A stretch of 51,057 nucleotides of DNA, from positions 1 through 51,057 of the forward strand of contig NZ_RHNU01000017.1 in the NCBI RefSeq assembly GCF_003946015.1, written 5' to 3'. Position 1 is the first letter of the stretch. Every line of letters starts with the position of its first letter. Shown in pieces: positions 8,068 through 16,191 of this stretch. The DNA is from Companilactobacillus insicii (lineage in GTDB: Bacteria > Bacillota > Bacilli > Lactobacillales > Lactobacillaceae). The notes beneath the pieces were generated by a model. It had not been told where the DNA came from. It was given only the letters and a program-made list of their open reading frames with translations, and made no database searches. The translations under genes were made by a program, and so were the position numbers.

Positions 8068-9495
8068 TTAAAATTCTTCTTCAGCTTCTTCTAAAGCCTC
8101 ATCAGTCGAAGTAGTATTGATTGGCTGATGGTCACGTCCGCGTTCACGAACGAAGTAAATAACAGTCATAATAACTAGGAAGACAACACCGACCATTAGT
8201 GAAACAGTCGTTTCTGGATTCAAGAACATGAAAACCAGGATAACTAATAATGCTGCAATGGAGAGATAGTTACTAATAGGATATAAAGGCATTTTGAAAG
8301 GATGATCTTTCATGTGTTTTGCATTTGATTTTCTGAATCTTAATTCACTTATTAAAATAACAAACCATGGCACCATACCTGGTAAAACACTAGAACTATA
8401 AACAATAACGAAGATATTACTTGAAGTATGGAACAGTACTGGTAATGAATAGTTCAAAATCAAACCAATCAGAATTCCTAGTGAAATTGTGATGACAGGA
8501 ATGTATGGAACTTTGTGATGTGATAATTTCGTGAATGATTTAGGCAAATATTTTTCTATACCTAATGTATACAACATACGGCTAGAACTGAAAATACCTG
8601 AATTACATCCTGACATGGCAGCCGTTAACATGACAAAATTAATGATTTCAGCCGCGAAGGTAATACCTACTTTGGCAAATGTTTCTACAAAAGGTGAGCC
8701 GATAGTACCTAATTTATCCCAAGGATAAATTGAAACGATAACAAAAATAGCACCAATATAGAAAATTAAAATTCTACCAACGATTGAACGAATGGCGCGA
8801 ACGATATTTTCTTGAGGATTTTCAGCTTCACCAGCAGTAATACCGATAACCTCAATACCTTGATAGGATGCCACGACAATTGATAGGGCAAATATGAATC
8901 CCTTCAGTCCGCCGGTGAAGAAGCCACCATTAGTCCAGAGATTGCTAATACCAACGGGATGTCCACCATTACCGACACCCAAGACAATGACTAATAGTCC
9001 TAAAATAATCATAAAAATAATTGTAATAACTTTAATTAAAGCAAACCAGAATTCCAATTCACCATATGCTTTAACAGAAGTGAGGTTAGCGACACATAAT
9101 GTTACAACAACAACAACTCCGGCAATCCATTTAGGCATTGTCGGCCACCAGAATTCTAGATAAGTTCCAACGGCAATAACTTCACTGATTCCCACTACTA
9201 AGTACTGGAAGACATTACTCCATGCCGTTAAATATCCAACTACGGGATGGATATATTCAGTCGCAAATTTTGCGAAAGAACCAGTTGATGGATCAACATA
9301 GAGCATTTCCCCTAATGCTCTCATGACCATATATAAGATTAAACCTGCCAATGCGTAAGCCAACAATACTGAAGGTCCTGTCCATTTAATTGTTGATGCA
9401 GAACCCATGAAGAGTCCTACACCGATTGTTCCACCTAGAGCAATCATCTGCATTTGTCTTGATGATAAGCTACGACTAAGCTCTTTTTTTGCCAT
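8068..9495 (-). CDS. AAT-family amino acid permease, copy 2
   Basis: This 475-residue permease is a close paralogue of its downstream neighbour. The first 70 residues after SSRQMQ are almost unchanged, and the family motifs (GGTIGVGLF, GEMLYVDPSTGSFA, EVIGITAGEAENP) are identical. Most differences are conservative swaps in membrane segments and in the charged C-terminal tail. It should import an amino acid with protons. The ATG at 9495 follows AAGGCGGG. A palindrome TGTTCA-n7-TGAACA lies at 9517-9535 and GTATG-n8-CATAC at 9548-9565, both upstream of the start, and either could be an operator. A terminator separates it from copy 1. The pair looks like a recent tandem duplication retained for different affinity or regulation. 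Confidence 0.87.
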   Translation of the reverse strand: MAKKELSRSLSSRQMQMIALGGTIGVGLFMGSASTIKWTGPSVLLAYALAGLILYMVMRALGEMLYVDPSTGSFAKFATEYIHPVVGYLTAWSNVFQYLVVGISEVIAVGTYLEFWWPTMPKWIAGVVVVVTLCVANLTSVKAYGELEFWFALIKVITIIFMIILGLLVIVLGVGNGGHPVGISNLWTNGGFFTGGLKGFIFALSIVVASYQGIEVIGITAGEAENPQENIVRAIRSIVGRILIFYIGAIFVIVSIYPWDKLGTIGSPFVETFAKVGITFAAEIINFVMLTAAMSGCNSGIFSSSRMLYTLGIEKYLPKSFTKLSHHKVPYIPVITISLGILIGLILNYSLPVLFHTSSNIFVIVYSSSVLPGMVPWFVILISELRFRKSNAKHMKDHPFKMPLYPISNYLSIAALLVILVFMFLNPETTVSLMVGVVFLVIMTVIYFVRERGRDHQPINTTSTDEALEEAEEEF

Positions 9496-9679
9496 ACATA
9501 ATCCCGCCTTTGAAACTGTTCATTAATAGTGAACATGTGTGTTAATAGTATGAAACATATCATACACTTTGTTTGTGAAATTGTCATATTTTTTTGAAAA
9601 ATTTTTTATTCATTGGATATTTACGATAAATTGCCTATTATTTATAGTAGGCATTTGAAATGCCACAAGGAGAAGTCAA

Positions 9680-11338
9680 TTGAATACTAGAGAAAAACGT
9701 TACTTGATTGTCGCAGATATTTTTATTTTAATACTCGCAATCTATCCGATTTTTTTGGGCGCCGTTGTTGGTGGCTATGATCCAGGATTTCATATGGGAA
9801 GAATTCAAACTCTTGCTAGCAATATTTCAGCGGGACACTTTCCTAATCCAATCGGTTATGAGTATTTGAACAAATTTGGATATGGGGTAGGATTTTTCTA
9901 CGGAAACCTGTTTATTTATCCATTTGCACTTTTACACCTGTTAGGACTGAGCCTGTATCGTTCTTACATTGTTTATATAGTTAGTTTTGTTATTTTAAAT
10001 ATTTTTTCAATTAACTTTGTTGTTCATAAGCTATTCCATAACTCTTGGGCAACAATTATTTCAGCCCCCATCTACTTAAGTTCATATTATTTATATGGGG
10101 TAATGTATTATAGAGCCGCTGCCGGTGAACTTGTTGCTCTGGCAATTATACCTTGGATATTGTTGAGCCTATTTAAGATAGTAAAAGGCGAATATAAGTA
10201 TTGGTATATGTTAGGAATAGGTTTTAGTTTATTGTTAGCAACGCACGTGTTGTCATTTTTAATCACTGTAAGTGCAGCAATCTTTATTTTTATTTTAAAT
10301 TTAAAGTCGGTCTTTAAAGACAAGAAAATATTCTATTCATATGTTAAAGGGGCATTTTTATTCTTAGGATTATCAGCTGTCTTTTTATTCTCATTTGTTG
10401 AGCAGTACTTGGTACAAAAGTATGTTAATACTTCCATTGATGGTAGCGGAAAATATCTGATAATACTCAATGCTAGTTCAATGAAGCCAGTATTTGATAC
10501 TAAGCAATTTATAGCGGTCAATGGAACGTTTTTAGTTTTATTACTATTATTTTCTTTCGTTTATTATTTGTATAAAGGAAGAGGATTTCATTTTCCTGAC
10601 AGAATCATTCCGCAATCGTTTTTGATGATATTGGTATATGGTCTACTGATGTTGTCGCCATACTTATTACATATTGTCGTACATTTTTTCAAACCAATAG
10701 TGCTGCTGCAGTCAGCAACGAGAGTTAATGTTGTTATATTGCCTTTATTAACATTTATCGTGGCAAATACTTTAGGAAATATAATTAGTAACTTTGGTAA
10801 ATTAAAATTTCCTACAGTTGCAGTTTTGTTTGTTGTTATAGCCGTTATAACGGTAATGTTTCCAATCAAAACTAACTTGGATATTGTTGCCCAGAAAAAA
10901 GGACCAATTCCGACAGATAACGTAAGTATGGGAGAATATGAGCCTAGAGAATTCTTTAATTACAATATGGCTAATGAATTCAAGACAAATGATAATTTTC
11001 TTGGAAAATCTGAGAAGTACAATGTTATTAAAAATAATCATAAGCAGGTGCTTATTAAGGTAGAAGATAACAGTCATTCTCGAACAATAATGTTACCGAG
11101 AGTATATTATAAAGGCTATCAAGTTAAATTAAGTTATAACGATAAGTCAGTTACTGTTCCAGCTGCAACTAAGAATGGATTAGCCGCAGTTAGATTACCT
11201 AGTGGTTTCAAGTCAGGTACGATAACTGTTATGTATAAAATGACAATGGCTGCTCGCATTGGTTGGACGATATCAATCATTAGCTTGCTTTATATAATAT
11301 GGGCAGCTTTGAAACGATTTCGAAAGGTAAAGATATAG
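9680..11338 (+). CDS. Polytopic membrane protein, PTPS_related/GT-C-like
   Basis: This 552-residue protein has about 11-12 hydrophobic segments in residues 8-400 and again near the C-terminus, with a soluble region of roughly 120 residues (about 400-520) between them. The first loop reads GGYDPGFHMGRIQ, a D-x3-H-x2-R pattern reminiscent of membrane glycosyltransferases of the GT-C fold and of the 6-pyruvoyl-tetrahydropterin synthase-related membrane family (PF10131). Related lactobacillar proteins are annotated as membrane proteins of unknown role, sometimes with YfhO-like glycosylation functions. The start is TTG, with AAGGAG at good spacing; no ATG fits. Two mutually exclusive hairpins precede the ribosome site. 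A role in cell-surface glycan or lipid modification is inference. Confidence 0.65.
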   Translation: MNTREKRYLIVADIFILILAIYPIFLGAVVGGYDPGFHMGRIQTLASNISAGHFPNPIGYEYLNKFGYGVGFFYGNLFIYPFALLHLLGLSLYRSYIVYIVSFVILNIFSINFVVHKLFHNSWATIISAPIYLSSYYLYGVMYYRAAAGELVALAIIPWILLSLFKIVKGEYKYWYMLGIGFSLLLATHVLSFLITVSAAIFIFILNLKSVFKDKKIFYSYVKGAFLFLGLSAVFLFSFVEQYLVQKYVNTSIDGSGKYLIILNASSMKPVFDTKQFIAVNGTFLVLLLLFSFVYYLYKGRGFHFPDRIIPQSFLMILVYGLLMLSPYLLHIVVHFFKPIVLLQSATRVNVVILPLLTFIVANTLGNIISNFGKLKFPTVAVLFVVIAVITVMFPIKTNLDIVAQKKGPIPTDNVSMGEYEPREFFNYNMANEFKTNDNFLGKSEKYNVIKNNHKQVLIKVEDNSHSRTIMLPRVYYKGYQVKLSYNDKSVTVPAATKNGLAAVRLPSGFKSGTITVMYKMTMAARIGWTISIISLLYIIWAALKRFRKVKI

Positions 11339-11419
11339 TTCAAAATATTTGAAATTACTATCTTGTTAATTTAAAGTACTAGGGATATATGTATAAATTA
11401 ATATTGAGAGGGAAATATT

Positions 11420-12355
11420 ATGAAGGCAGTAGTTATTAATAAATACGGTAATAGAGACGAATTGCACATGGAGAACATTGCAATTCCTGAAATTGCTGAT
11501 GATGAAGTATTAGTTGAGGTTAAAGCAACTTCAGTTAATCCAATTGATTGGAAATTACGTGAGGGTTATTTGGCGGAAATGATCCCGTTGAAATTCCCGA
11601 TTGTATTGGGATGGGATGTGGCTGGCGTTATAACGCGTGTTGGTCAAAAAGTTCAGAACTTTAAGACTGGAGATAAGGTGTTGGCCAGACCTGACCTAAC
11701 TAACCGTGGAACATATGCAGAGTACACAGCTGTTAAAGAAGATAAGTTAGCTATGTTACCAGATAATGTTTCATATGAGGAAGCAGCTGCCTTACCATTA
11801 GCAGGACTGACAGCTTGGCAAGGTATTTATGAGAATCTAGATGTTAAGTCTGGGCAAACCGTTCTAATGCAAGGTGGAGCCGGTGGTGTTGGAATTATCG
11901 CTATTCAGTTATTGAAACATATCGGAGCGCATGTAGTTACAACTGCAAGTTCAAAGAATAAAGAATTCCTTGAAGATTTGGGTGCTGACGAAATCATTGA
12001 TTATCATGATACTGATTTTTCAACAGTATTAAGTAACGTTGATGCGGTCTTTGATACTATTGGTGGAGATACTCTTGAGAAGAGTTATTCAGTCTTGAAA
12101 GATGGTGGACGTCTAGTTACTATCTCTGGTGCTATCGATGAAAAATTGGCTGCTGAAAAGAATATTAAGGCTAATAGTGTTTGGTTAAGACCTAATGGTA
12201 AACAACTTACTGAGCTCGTTAACTTGGTTAGTGAGGGTGTCGTTAAGGTCATTATTGATAGTACTCATCCATTCAGTGAAGATGGCGTTAAGAAGGCTCA
12301 AGAAGTTAGTGAATCGCATCATGCTAAAGGTAAAATCGTTATTACGATGAAATAG
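11420..12355 (+). CDS. NADPH:quinone oxidoreductase-like MDR protein
   Basis: This 311-residue cytosolic enzyme belongs to the medium-chain dehydrogenase/reductase superfamily, quinone oxidoreductase (zeta-crystallin) branch. It reduces quinones or alpha,beta-unsaturated carbonyls with NADPH. The GroES-like half contains NPIDWKLREG and GWDVAGVI, and the Rossmann half begins with QGGAGGVGIIAIQL (about 154-167), the dinucleotide-binding motif. The cysteine ligands of zinc alcohol dehydrogenases are absent, in line with the zinc-free branch. The length is typical. The ATG follows AGAGGG, and a strong terminator follows the stop, so the gene appears monocistronic. The actual substrate is unknown. 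Confidence 0.85.
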   Translation: MKAVVINKYGNRDELHMENIAIPEIADDEVLVEVKATSVNPIDWKLREGYLAEMIPLKFPIVLGWDVAGVITRVGQKVQNFKTGDKVLARPDLTNRGTYAEYTAVKEDKLAMLPDNVSYEEAAALPLAGLTAWQGIYENLDVKSGQTVLMQGGAGGVGIIAIQLLKHIGAHVVTTASSKNKEFLEDLGADEIIDYHDTDFSTVLSNVDAVFDTIGGDTLEKSYSVLKDGGRLVTISGAIDEKLAAEKNIKANSVWLRPNGKQLTELVNLVSEGVVKVIIDSTHPFSEDGVKKAQEVSESHHAKGKIVITMK

Positions 12356-12362
12356 AAAATAG

Positions 12363-12399
12363 TCCAACAAAAATGTATTTTTTGTTGGATTATTTTTTT
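12363..12399 (+). terminator. Terminator of the MDR oxidoreductase gene
   Basis: TCCAACAAAAA pairs with TTTTTTGTTGGA and is followed by TTATTTTTTT. Confidence 0.85.
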
Positions 12400-12427
12400 A
12401 AAATTTGTATAAAAAATCATGGATTCA

Positions 12428-12457
12428 TTGCAACGTATGTTCGCATACTAGTATATT
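12428..12457 (+). promoter_or_regulatory. Promoter of the SLAP protein gene with palindrome in spacer
   Basis: TTGCAA (12428-12433) is followed after 18 nt by TATATT (12452-12457). The spacer holds a perfect palindrome, GTATG-TTCG-CATAC (12435-12448). That position suits an operator. The strong GGGAGGAAAAG ribosome site follows at about 12480. Confidence 0.45.
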
Positions 12458-12495
12458 TAAGATAGCTTTAAATAATTTTTGGGAGGAAAAGTTTA

Positions 12496-13707
12496 ATGAA
12501 GAAATCATTGATTGTAAGTGGATTATTGTTTTCAAGCATGATTCTAGGATCAGTTGCTACACCTGCTGTAGTTCAAGCTGCTGATGATAATACAGTAACT
12601 GAATCTGCCACTACATCAGATTCTACAAAGACTGGCCAAATTAGTAATAACGTTACATTTAAAGATCCAGATAATAAGACATTGGTTACAATGACAATGT
12701 ATGGAAAAGTTGGCGAAAACTTAACTGTACCTCAAGGTTCAGATGCATTGAAAGGTTATTACTTCAATGGGGCAGTTCCTGTATTCCAAGCCGATGGTAG
12801 TTCATATTCTGTTACTGTCACAAAGGCTGGTAACTATGACAATGTTGCTACTTTGAACGTTAGTTATTATGCTGGTGACAAGACTAATATCGTTGGTACA
12901 GAACAAGTTTCAGGACCTAAGAACACTGTTAAGAAGTTGAGCAGTATTCCATCAGGTTATAAGTTGGCAAACGCAGCTGATGTTAATGTTAACTTAGGTA
13001 AGGAAACTACAAATTCTGTAAGTATCGAAGTTATACGTCCAGTTGCTAATACAATTATTTTTAAGACAGCTGAAAACCAACAAGTTGGTACAACAACTGT
13101 TTCTGGTGAAAAAGTTGGAGATTCTGTTGCTATGACAGATGCTCAAATTCCAGCTAATTACACAGTTACAAATAAGAATGTAACATTACAAGCTGACGGT
13201 AATACTCAAATTGTTACAGCTACAAAGGCTGATGCATCAGGTATTACTAGTTATAAGACCGTAGGTACAACTGGTGAATTTGGTGCTAGAATCTATAGAC
13301 AAGATGGAACACTAATTAAGGGTCGTGGATTAGGTTCTAAGACAGCTTGGAGCATCGATAAGAAGTTAGTTCTTAATGGTGTTACATACTATCGTGTTGC
13401 TACAAACGAATTTGTCAAAGCAGCTGATGTTACATTGTCAGGTGTAGAAGATGGTTCAAATACTGATAATAATGGATCAGAAACTACTGTAACAACTCCA
13501 ACGGACGCTGTAAAAGCTGATAGAGCTGTTGTTACAACAACTTCAGATGATCCAACATACTTGTACAAGGGTAACGGCCAAAAGATTTCAAACCGTGCCT
13601 TGCTACCACATTCAGCTTGGCAAACAAGCAAGATGGCAACTATTAATGGTGTAAAGATGTATAAAGTTGCTACAGATGAATGGGTTCCAGCTACTGATAT
13701 TAAGTAA
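12496..13707 (+). CDS. Secreted SLAP-domain surface protein
   Basis: This 403-residue exported protein starts with a signal peptide (MKKSLIVSG, hydrophobic core, predicted cut after VVQA at about 28). The middle (about 50-250) holds two to three beta-rich repeats of the style NTIIFKTAENQQVGTTTVSG, loosely like MucBP-type modules. The C-terminus has two SLAP modules (about 255-315 and 340-403), each ending in a form of NGVKMYKVATDEWV; SLAP domains bind S-layer proteins or cell-wall polymers non-covalently. There is no LPXTG motif, so wall attachment should rest on the SLAP repeats. A consensus ribosome site, promoter and strong terminator suggest good expression. A truncated SLAP copy follows at 13.9 kb. 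Confidence 0.85.
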   Translation: MKKSLIVSGLLFSSMILGSVATPAVVQAADDNTVTESATTSDSTKTGQISNNVTFKDPDNKTLVTMTMYGKVGENLTVPQGSDALKGYYFNGAVPVFQADGSSYSVTVTKAGNYDNVATLNVSYYAGDKTNIVGTEQVSGPKNTVKKLSSIPSGYKLANAADVNVNLGKETTNSVSIEVIRPVANTIIFKTAENQQVGTTTVSGEKVGDSVAMTDAQIPANYTVTNKNVTLQADGNTQIVTATKADASGITSYKTVGTTGEFGARIYRQDGTLIKGRGLGSKTAWSIDKKLVLNGVTYYRVATNEFVKAADVTLSGVEDGSNTDNNGSETTVTTPTDAVKADRAVVTTTSDDPTYLYKGNGQKISNRALLPHSAWQTSKMATINGVKMYKVATDEWVPATDIK

Positions 13708-13729
13708 TTTATATAGTTTTATATTTATG

Positions 13730-13774
13730 AAAGTCCTTTTCAAACTTATGTGTAAGTTTGAGGGGGCTTTTTTT
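13730..13774 (+). terminator. Terminator of the SLAP protein gene
   Basis: CAAACTT/AAGTTTG with outer AAGTCCTTTT/AGGGGGCTT pairing is followed by seven Ts. Confidence 0.85.
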
Positions 13775-13904
13775 GTTTTCTTTTGGTTTTTATTTATTTG
13801 GATTTGAGTATAAACGGTTCATATGCTGTTTTTAACAATATTTTAAATATGGAAAAAAATACTGATTTTACAACTATTCAGTTAATTAAGATAAAGGGAG
13901 TAAT

Positions 13905-14075
13905 TTGGTTGTTAAGCTGGGATTTAATAATACTAATTCAAAGGGGCAATTAAACAAAATACGTGCCCTAGCAAGCAATACGAGTTGGGTAACTGATAAA
14001 ACTGCAATGATTAATGGCGTTAAAATGTACCGCGTAGCAACTAATGAATGGGTTGCTGCCAGTGATATTAAGTAA
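13905..14075 (+). pseudogene. SLAP-domain fragment (56 codons)
   Basis: A 56-codon frame begins at TTG after AAAGGGAG and encodes essentially one SLAP half-module. Its last 36 residues (ALASNTSWVTDK..., NGVKMYRVATNEWVAASDIK) match the C-terminus of the neighbouring SLAP protein closely. It has no signal peptide, so a product would stay in the cytosol. I read it as the 3' remnant of a second SLAP gene, or of a duplication, which kept its own terminator. The ribosome-like site and open frame leave room for a small translated protein, but without export a wall-binding role makes little sense. Confidence 0.6.
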
Positions 14076-14079
14076 AATA

Positions 14080-14117
14080 AAAACACACGAATTCTTTGGA
14101 ATTTGTGTGTTTTTTTA
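14080..14117 (+). terminator. Terminator of the SLAP fragment
   Basis: AAACACAC and GTGTGTTT outer arms with GAATTC/GAATTT inner pairing form the stem, which runs into a tract of seven or more Ts. Confidence 0.8.
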
Positions 14118-14118
14118 A

Positions 14119-14160
14119 ACTTTTCAAAATACGTTTTTTAATACATATTTTGAAAAGTTA
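14119..14160. repeat. Perfect 14-bp inverted repeat
   Basis: AACTTTTCAAAATA (14119-14132) and its exact complement TATTTTGAAAAGTT (14147-14160) flank a 14-nt spacer. It is not followed by a T-run and lies in a gene-free 200-bp stretch. Further small palindromes follow at 14221-14233 (GTTCC-n3-GGAAC) and 14243-14260 (GTTTCAAG-n2-CTTGAAAC). Confidence 0.7.
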
Positions 14161-14264
14161 ATTTTTGGAAATGTTCAAAAACCAATTGATATAGGCGTTT
14201 TGATGTAATATATTGAAGTTGTTCCAAAGGAACGGTGCGAAAGTTTCAAGGTCTTGAAACAAAA

Positions 14265-14287
14265 AACAACTCAAAAATGAGTTGTGA
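14265..14287 (-). terminator. Terminator of the XRE regulator gene
   Basis: CAACTC-n6-GAGTTG is followed by TTTTTT on the minus strand, just beyond the regulator stop codon. Confidence 0.75.
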
Positions 14288-14294
14288 ATGTATA

Positions 14295-14624
14295 TTAATC
14301 TTTTGATTTATCCATGAAGTTTAGCAAAGCTAATATCTTTTCGGATAGTGCTTCACGATCATCACGAGATAGGTGAGCAAGGTAATCTAATAATTCTAGA
14401 TATTGAATACCTGAATGTTCGGGCTTATCAAATAATTCAGGTAATTTTAAGTTAACAGCGTTAGATATTCTGGTTAACTTATTTAATGAAATGTTACTGT
14501 TAACGCCACGTTCGAGTTGAGAAACCAAACTCTCGCTGACATCGGCTTTTTCTGCTAATTGTTCAATGGTTAAACCCAGTGACCTTCTTTTGTCACGTAT
14601 TATTTTACCGATTTCGTTTATCAT
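14295..14624 (-). CDS. XRE-family HTH transcriptional regulator
   Basis: This 109-residue DNA-binding protein has a Cro/C1-type helix-turn-helix in residues 5-62. It includes LTIEQLAEKADVSESLVSQLERG, in which the recognition helix follows ADVSES, and a second helix pair around SLNKLTRISNAV. The remaining 45 residues form a short helical tail (SRDDREALSEKILALLNF), probably for dimerisation. The ATG follows an AGGTG ribosome site. It is divergent from the 90-aa protein and the lipoprotein/zinc-ribbon cluster, whose promoters share a sequence with the region upstream of it. It could therefore be their regulator; that is inference from position only. Confidence 0.85.
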   Translation of the reverse strand: MINEIGKIIRDKRRSLGLTIEQLAEKADVSESLVSQLERGVNSNISLNKLTRISNAVNLKLPELFDKPEHSGIQYLELLDYLAHLSRDDREALSEKILALLNFMDKSKD

Positions 14625-14848
14625 TCATATACACCTCAAATTGTTCCTTATGCAACCTTAGTTGAGAACTAAGATGATTTGAACAGATGATAGTACATTT
14701 TTTAAATCGGATTATGTAATATAATGATTTTAAATACATGTACTTTATAGTCAAAATTACAATAATGCAAAAGAGATTGATTTTCTTAGTAATAAAGTTT
14801 TACAGTACTTGTTTTATAAAAATCAAGAAGAATAGTGAGGAATGCAAA

Positions 14849-15121
14849 ATGCTACAAGTTGAATTAGTTCCGTATCATCATAATGTAGATAAAGAAGAAA
14901 GAAAATATGTTTTTACAGAGAATTTGAATATGAGTATAGATAAGTTGGAAAGGGATCATAAAAAGGTAATAGATGTGGACTTTTTTAACACTAAGGATGC
15001 ATCTTATGCTGCTATTAAGTATAAGGATCTAAGTTTTAGCGAGAAGCAGTATTTGGTAGAGAAGGAAAAATCTCGTCGAAGAAACCTAGCTAAACTTCAA
15101 AATAAAACTGAAGATAAGTAG
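14849..15121 (+). CDS. Hypothetical charged protein (90 aa)
   Basis: This is a small soluble protein of 90 residues, rich in Lys, Glu and Asp, with no signal or membrane segment. The frame is open further upstream, but the ATG at 14849 is preceded by GTGAGGAA and the upstream extension is AT-rich filler, so I use the shorter start. The body reads like a small alpha/beta domain (LQVELVPYHHNVDKEERKY, then DHKKVIDVDFFNT) with a helical basic tail. I do not recognise it. It is divergent from the XRE regulator. A sequence ATGTAATATAAT upstream (14714-14725) is shared with the promoter of the following lipoprotein gene, which suggests common control. Confidence 0.6.
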   Translation: MLQVELVPYHHNVDKEERKYVFTENLNMSIDKLERDHKKVIDVDFFNTKDASYAAIKYKDLSFSEKQYLVEKEKSRRRNLAKLQNKTEDK

Positions 15122-15146
15122 AGAATGCTTTTTATTTTATCTTTAT

Positions 15147-15163
15147 ATGTAATATAATACATA
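15147..15163 (+). promoter_or_regulatory. Candidate -10 region of lipoprotein/zinc-ribbon operon
   Basis: The stretch TAATATAATACATA (15150-15163) contains TATAAT at 15153-15158. It is identical over 14 nt to the promoter region of the zinc-ribbon hydrolase gene at 18035-18048. No good -35 is seen. Confidence 0.4.
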
Positions 15164-15211
15164 TTAGATATTAAAACAGGTATTATTATAATAAGAAGGA
15201 GCTTTAGTTTT

Positions 15212-15721
15212 TTGAAGAAAAAATATTTATTCTTTTTTTCCTTACTTGTAATAGTTATTTCTCTTACAGGATGTTCACCATTGGGGAGAATGAAGAAAAT
15301 TACAGAATATAATCATTTATCTAGTGATGATAAGAGATTGGTTACTATCGTATTTCGTAATGCTCGATCAACGGGTGTCGTTGGGGGTGGTGGACAAACT
15401 TTGGATGTTGATATGAAAATCAAGAACAATACTAAAAAAGCTATTCGATTTGATAGCTCGAAAGTAAGAGTTACAGCTGGCGGTCCACCGATGAAATCTG
15501 CCTATAACAAAAAGTTTGTATTAGTACCTGGAGCAAGTAAGACACTAACTAGTATTTTTCCTAGATTACCTGGTCAAATGACCGTTGGAGCTGGATATTT
15601 TTATTATGACCAGAAGAAATACAAAATGACATACACGTACTTACTATTTAATGGTCATGTAACATCTAAGAATTTATTTGATGTAGTGGCACAAGAGATA
15701 AATGGCAAGGGCAAAAGGTAA
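15212..15721 (+). CDS. Lipoprotein, first gene of the zinc-ribbon cluster
   Basis: This 169-residue lipoprotein has a basic start (MKKKY), a hydrophobic core and the lipobox LTGC, with Cys at about 21, so it should be anchored to the outer face of the membrane. The mature part is beta-rich, with alternating stretches (TLDVDMKIKNNTKKAIRFDSSKVRVT, LTSIFPRLPGQM). This resembles the immunoglobulin-like fold of DUF4352/DUF5067 lipoproteins, but I cannot assign a family firmly. Translation starts at TTG with AAGGAG about ten bases before it. It is followed at 56 bp by the first zinc-ribbon gene on the same strand, so it is probably the extracellular member of that operon. Its partner or ligand is unknown. 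Confidence 0.72.
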   Translation: MKKKYLFFFSLLVIVISLTGCSPLGRMKKITEYNHLSSDDKRLVTIVFRNARSTGVVGGGGQTLDVDMKIKNNTKKAIRFDSSKVRVTAGGPPMKSAYNKKFVLVPGASKTLTSIFPRLPGQMTVGAGYFYYDQKKYKMTYTYLLFNGHVTSKNLFDVVAQEINGKGKR

Positions 15722-15777
15722 TTTTAGGCCAGCTTCAGAAGAATACCAATATTGTGCATTAACAAGGGGGAAGTAGT

Positions 15778-16176
15778 ATGAAATATTGTCCAAGATGTGG
15801 CAAACAAGTTCCTGATGGTTCGCAATATTGTACTTCTTGTGGATTGAGGTTGAATGAGGCATCAGAAATAAATTCGAATTCAAAATTTAATCAGCAGAAT
15901 GAGGAAAATCGGCAACAACAAGCGAAGCAGGGAACGGGCAAGGAAATGTCATCGGAATCAACGAATATTAGATATGCAGGAGGATTACTTGGAAATATTA
16001 AACCAGAAATATTTTGGCCTATTGCAGGAATTGCATATTTTTTGATTTGCATATTCAATCGATCGAGTTTTATTTTTGGATTTATACTTCCAATTATTAG
16101 GGATCCAAAGGATTCACGGGAATGGAAATATTGTATAATCACGATCTTAATAGTACTAGTTTTAGTAAATCTTTAA
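15778..16176 (+). CDS. Zinc-ribbon membrane protein 1
   Basis: This 132-residue protein begins with a double CxxC zinc ribbon (CPRC...CTSC, residues 4-21; PF13240-like). A glutamine- and serine-rich linker (about 30-65) follows, and then two hydrophobic segments (about 79-107 and 116-132), so the ribbon should face the cytosol. The ATG follows AAGGGGG. It sits between the lipoprotein and a soluble zinc-ribbon protein, with 15 bp to the next gene. Zinc ribbons of this type are rubredoxin-like knuckles that bind protein or nucleic acid; no catalytic domain is seen. The function is unknown. Confidence 0.7.
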   Translation: MKYCPRCGKQVPDGSQYCTSCGLRLNEASEINSNSKFNQQNEENRQQQAKQGTGKEMSSESTNIRYAGGLLGNIKPEIFWPIAGIAYFLICIFNRSSFIFGFILPIIRDPKDSREWKYCIITILIVLVLVNL

Positions 16177-16191
16177 AAATCAGGGGGAATT

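Noticed and set aside
14738-14848. N-terminal extension of the 90-aa protein
   Set aside because: The extension is AT-rich with no ribosome site at its start, whereas the internal ATG at 14849 has GTGAGGAA.
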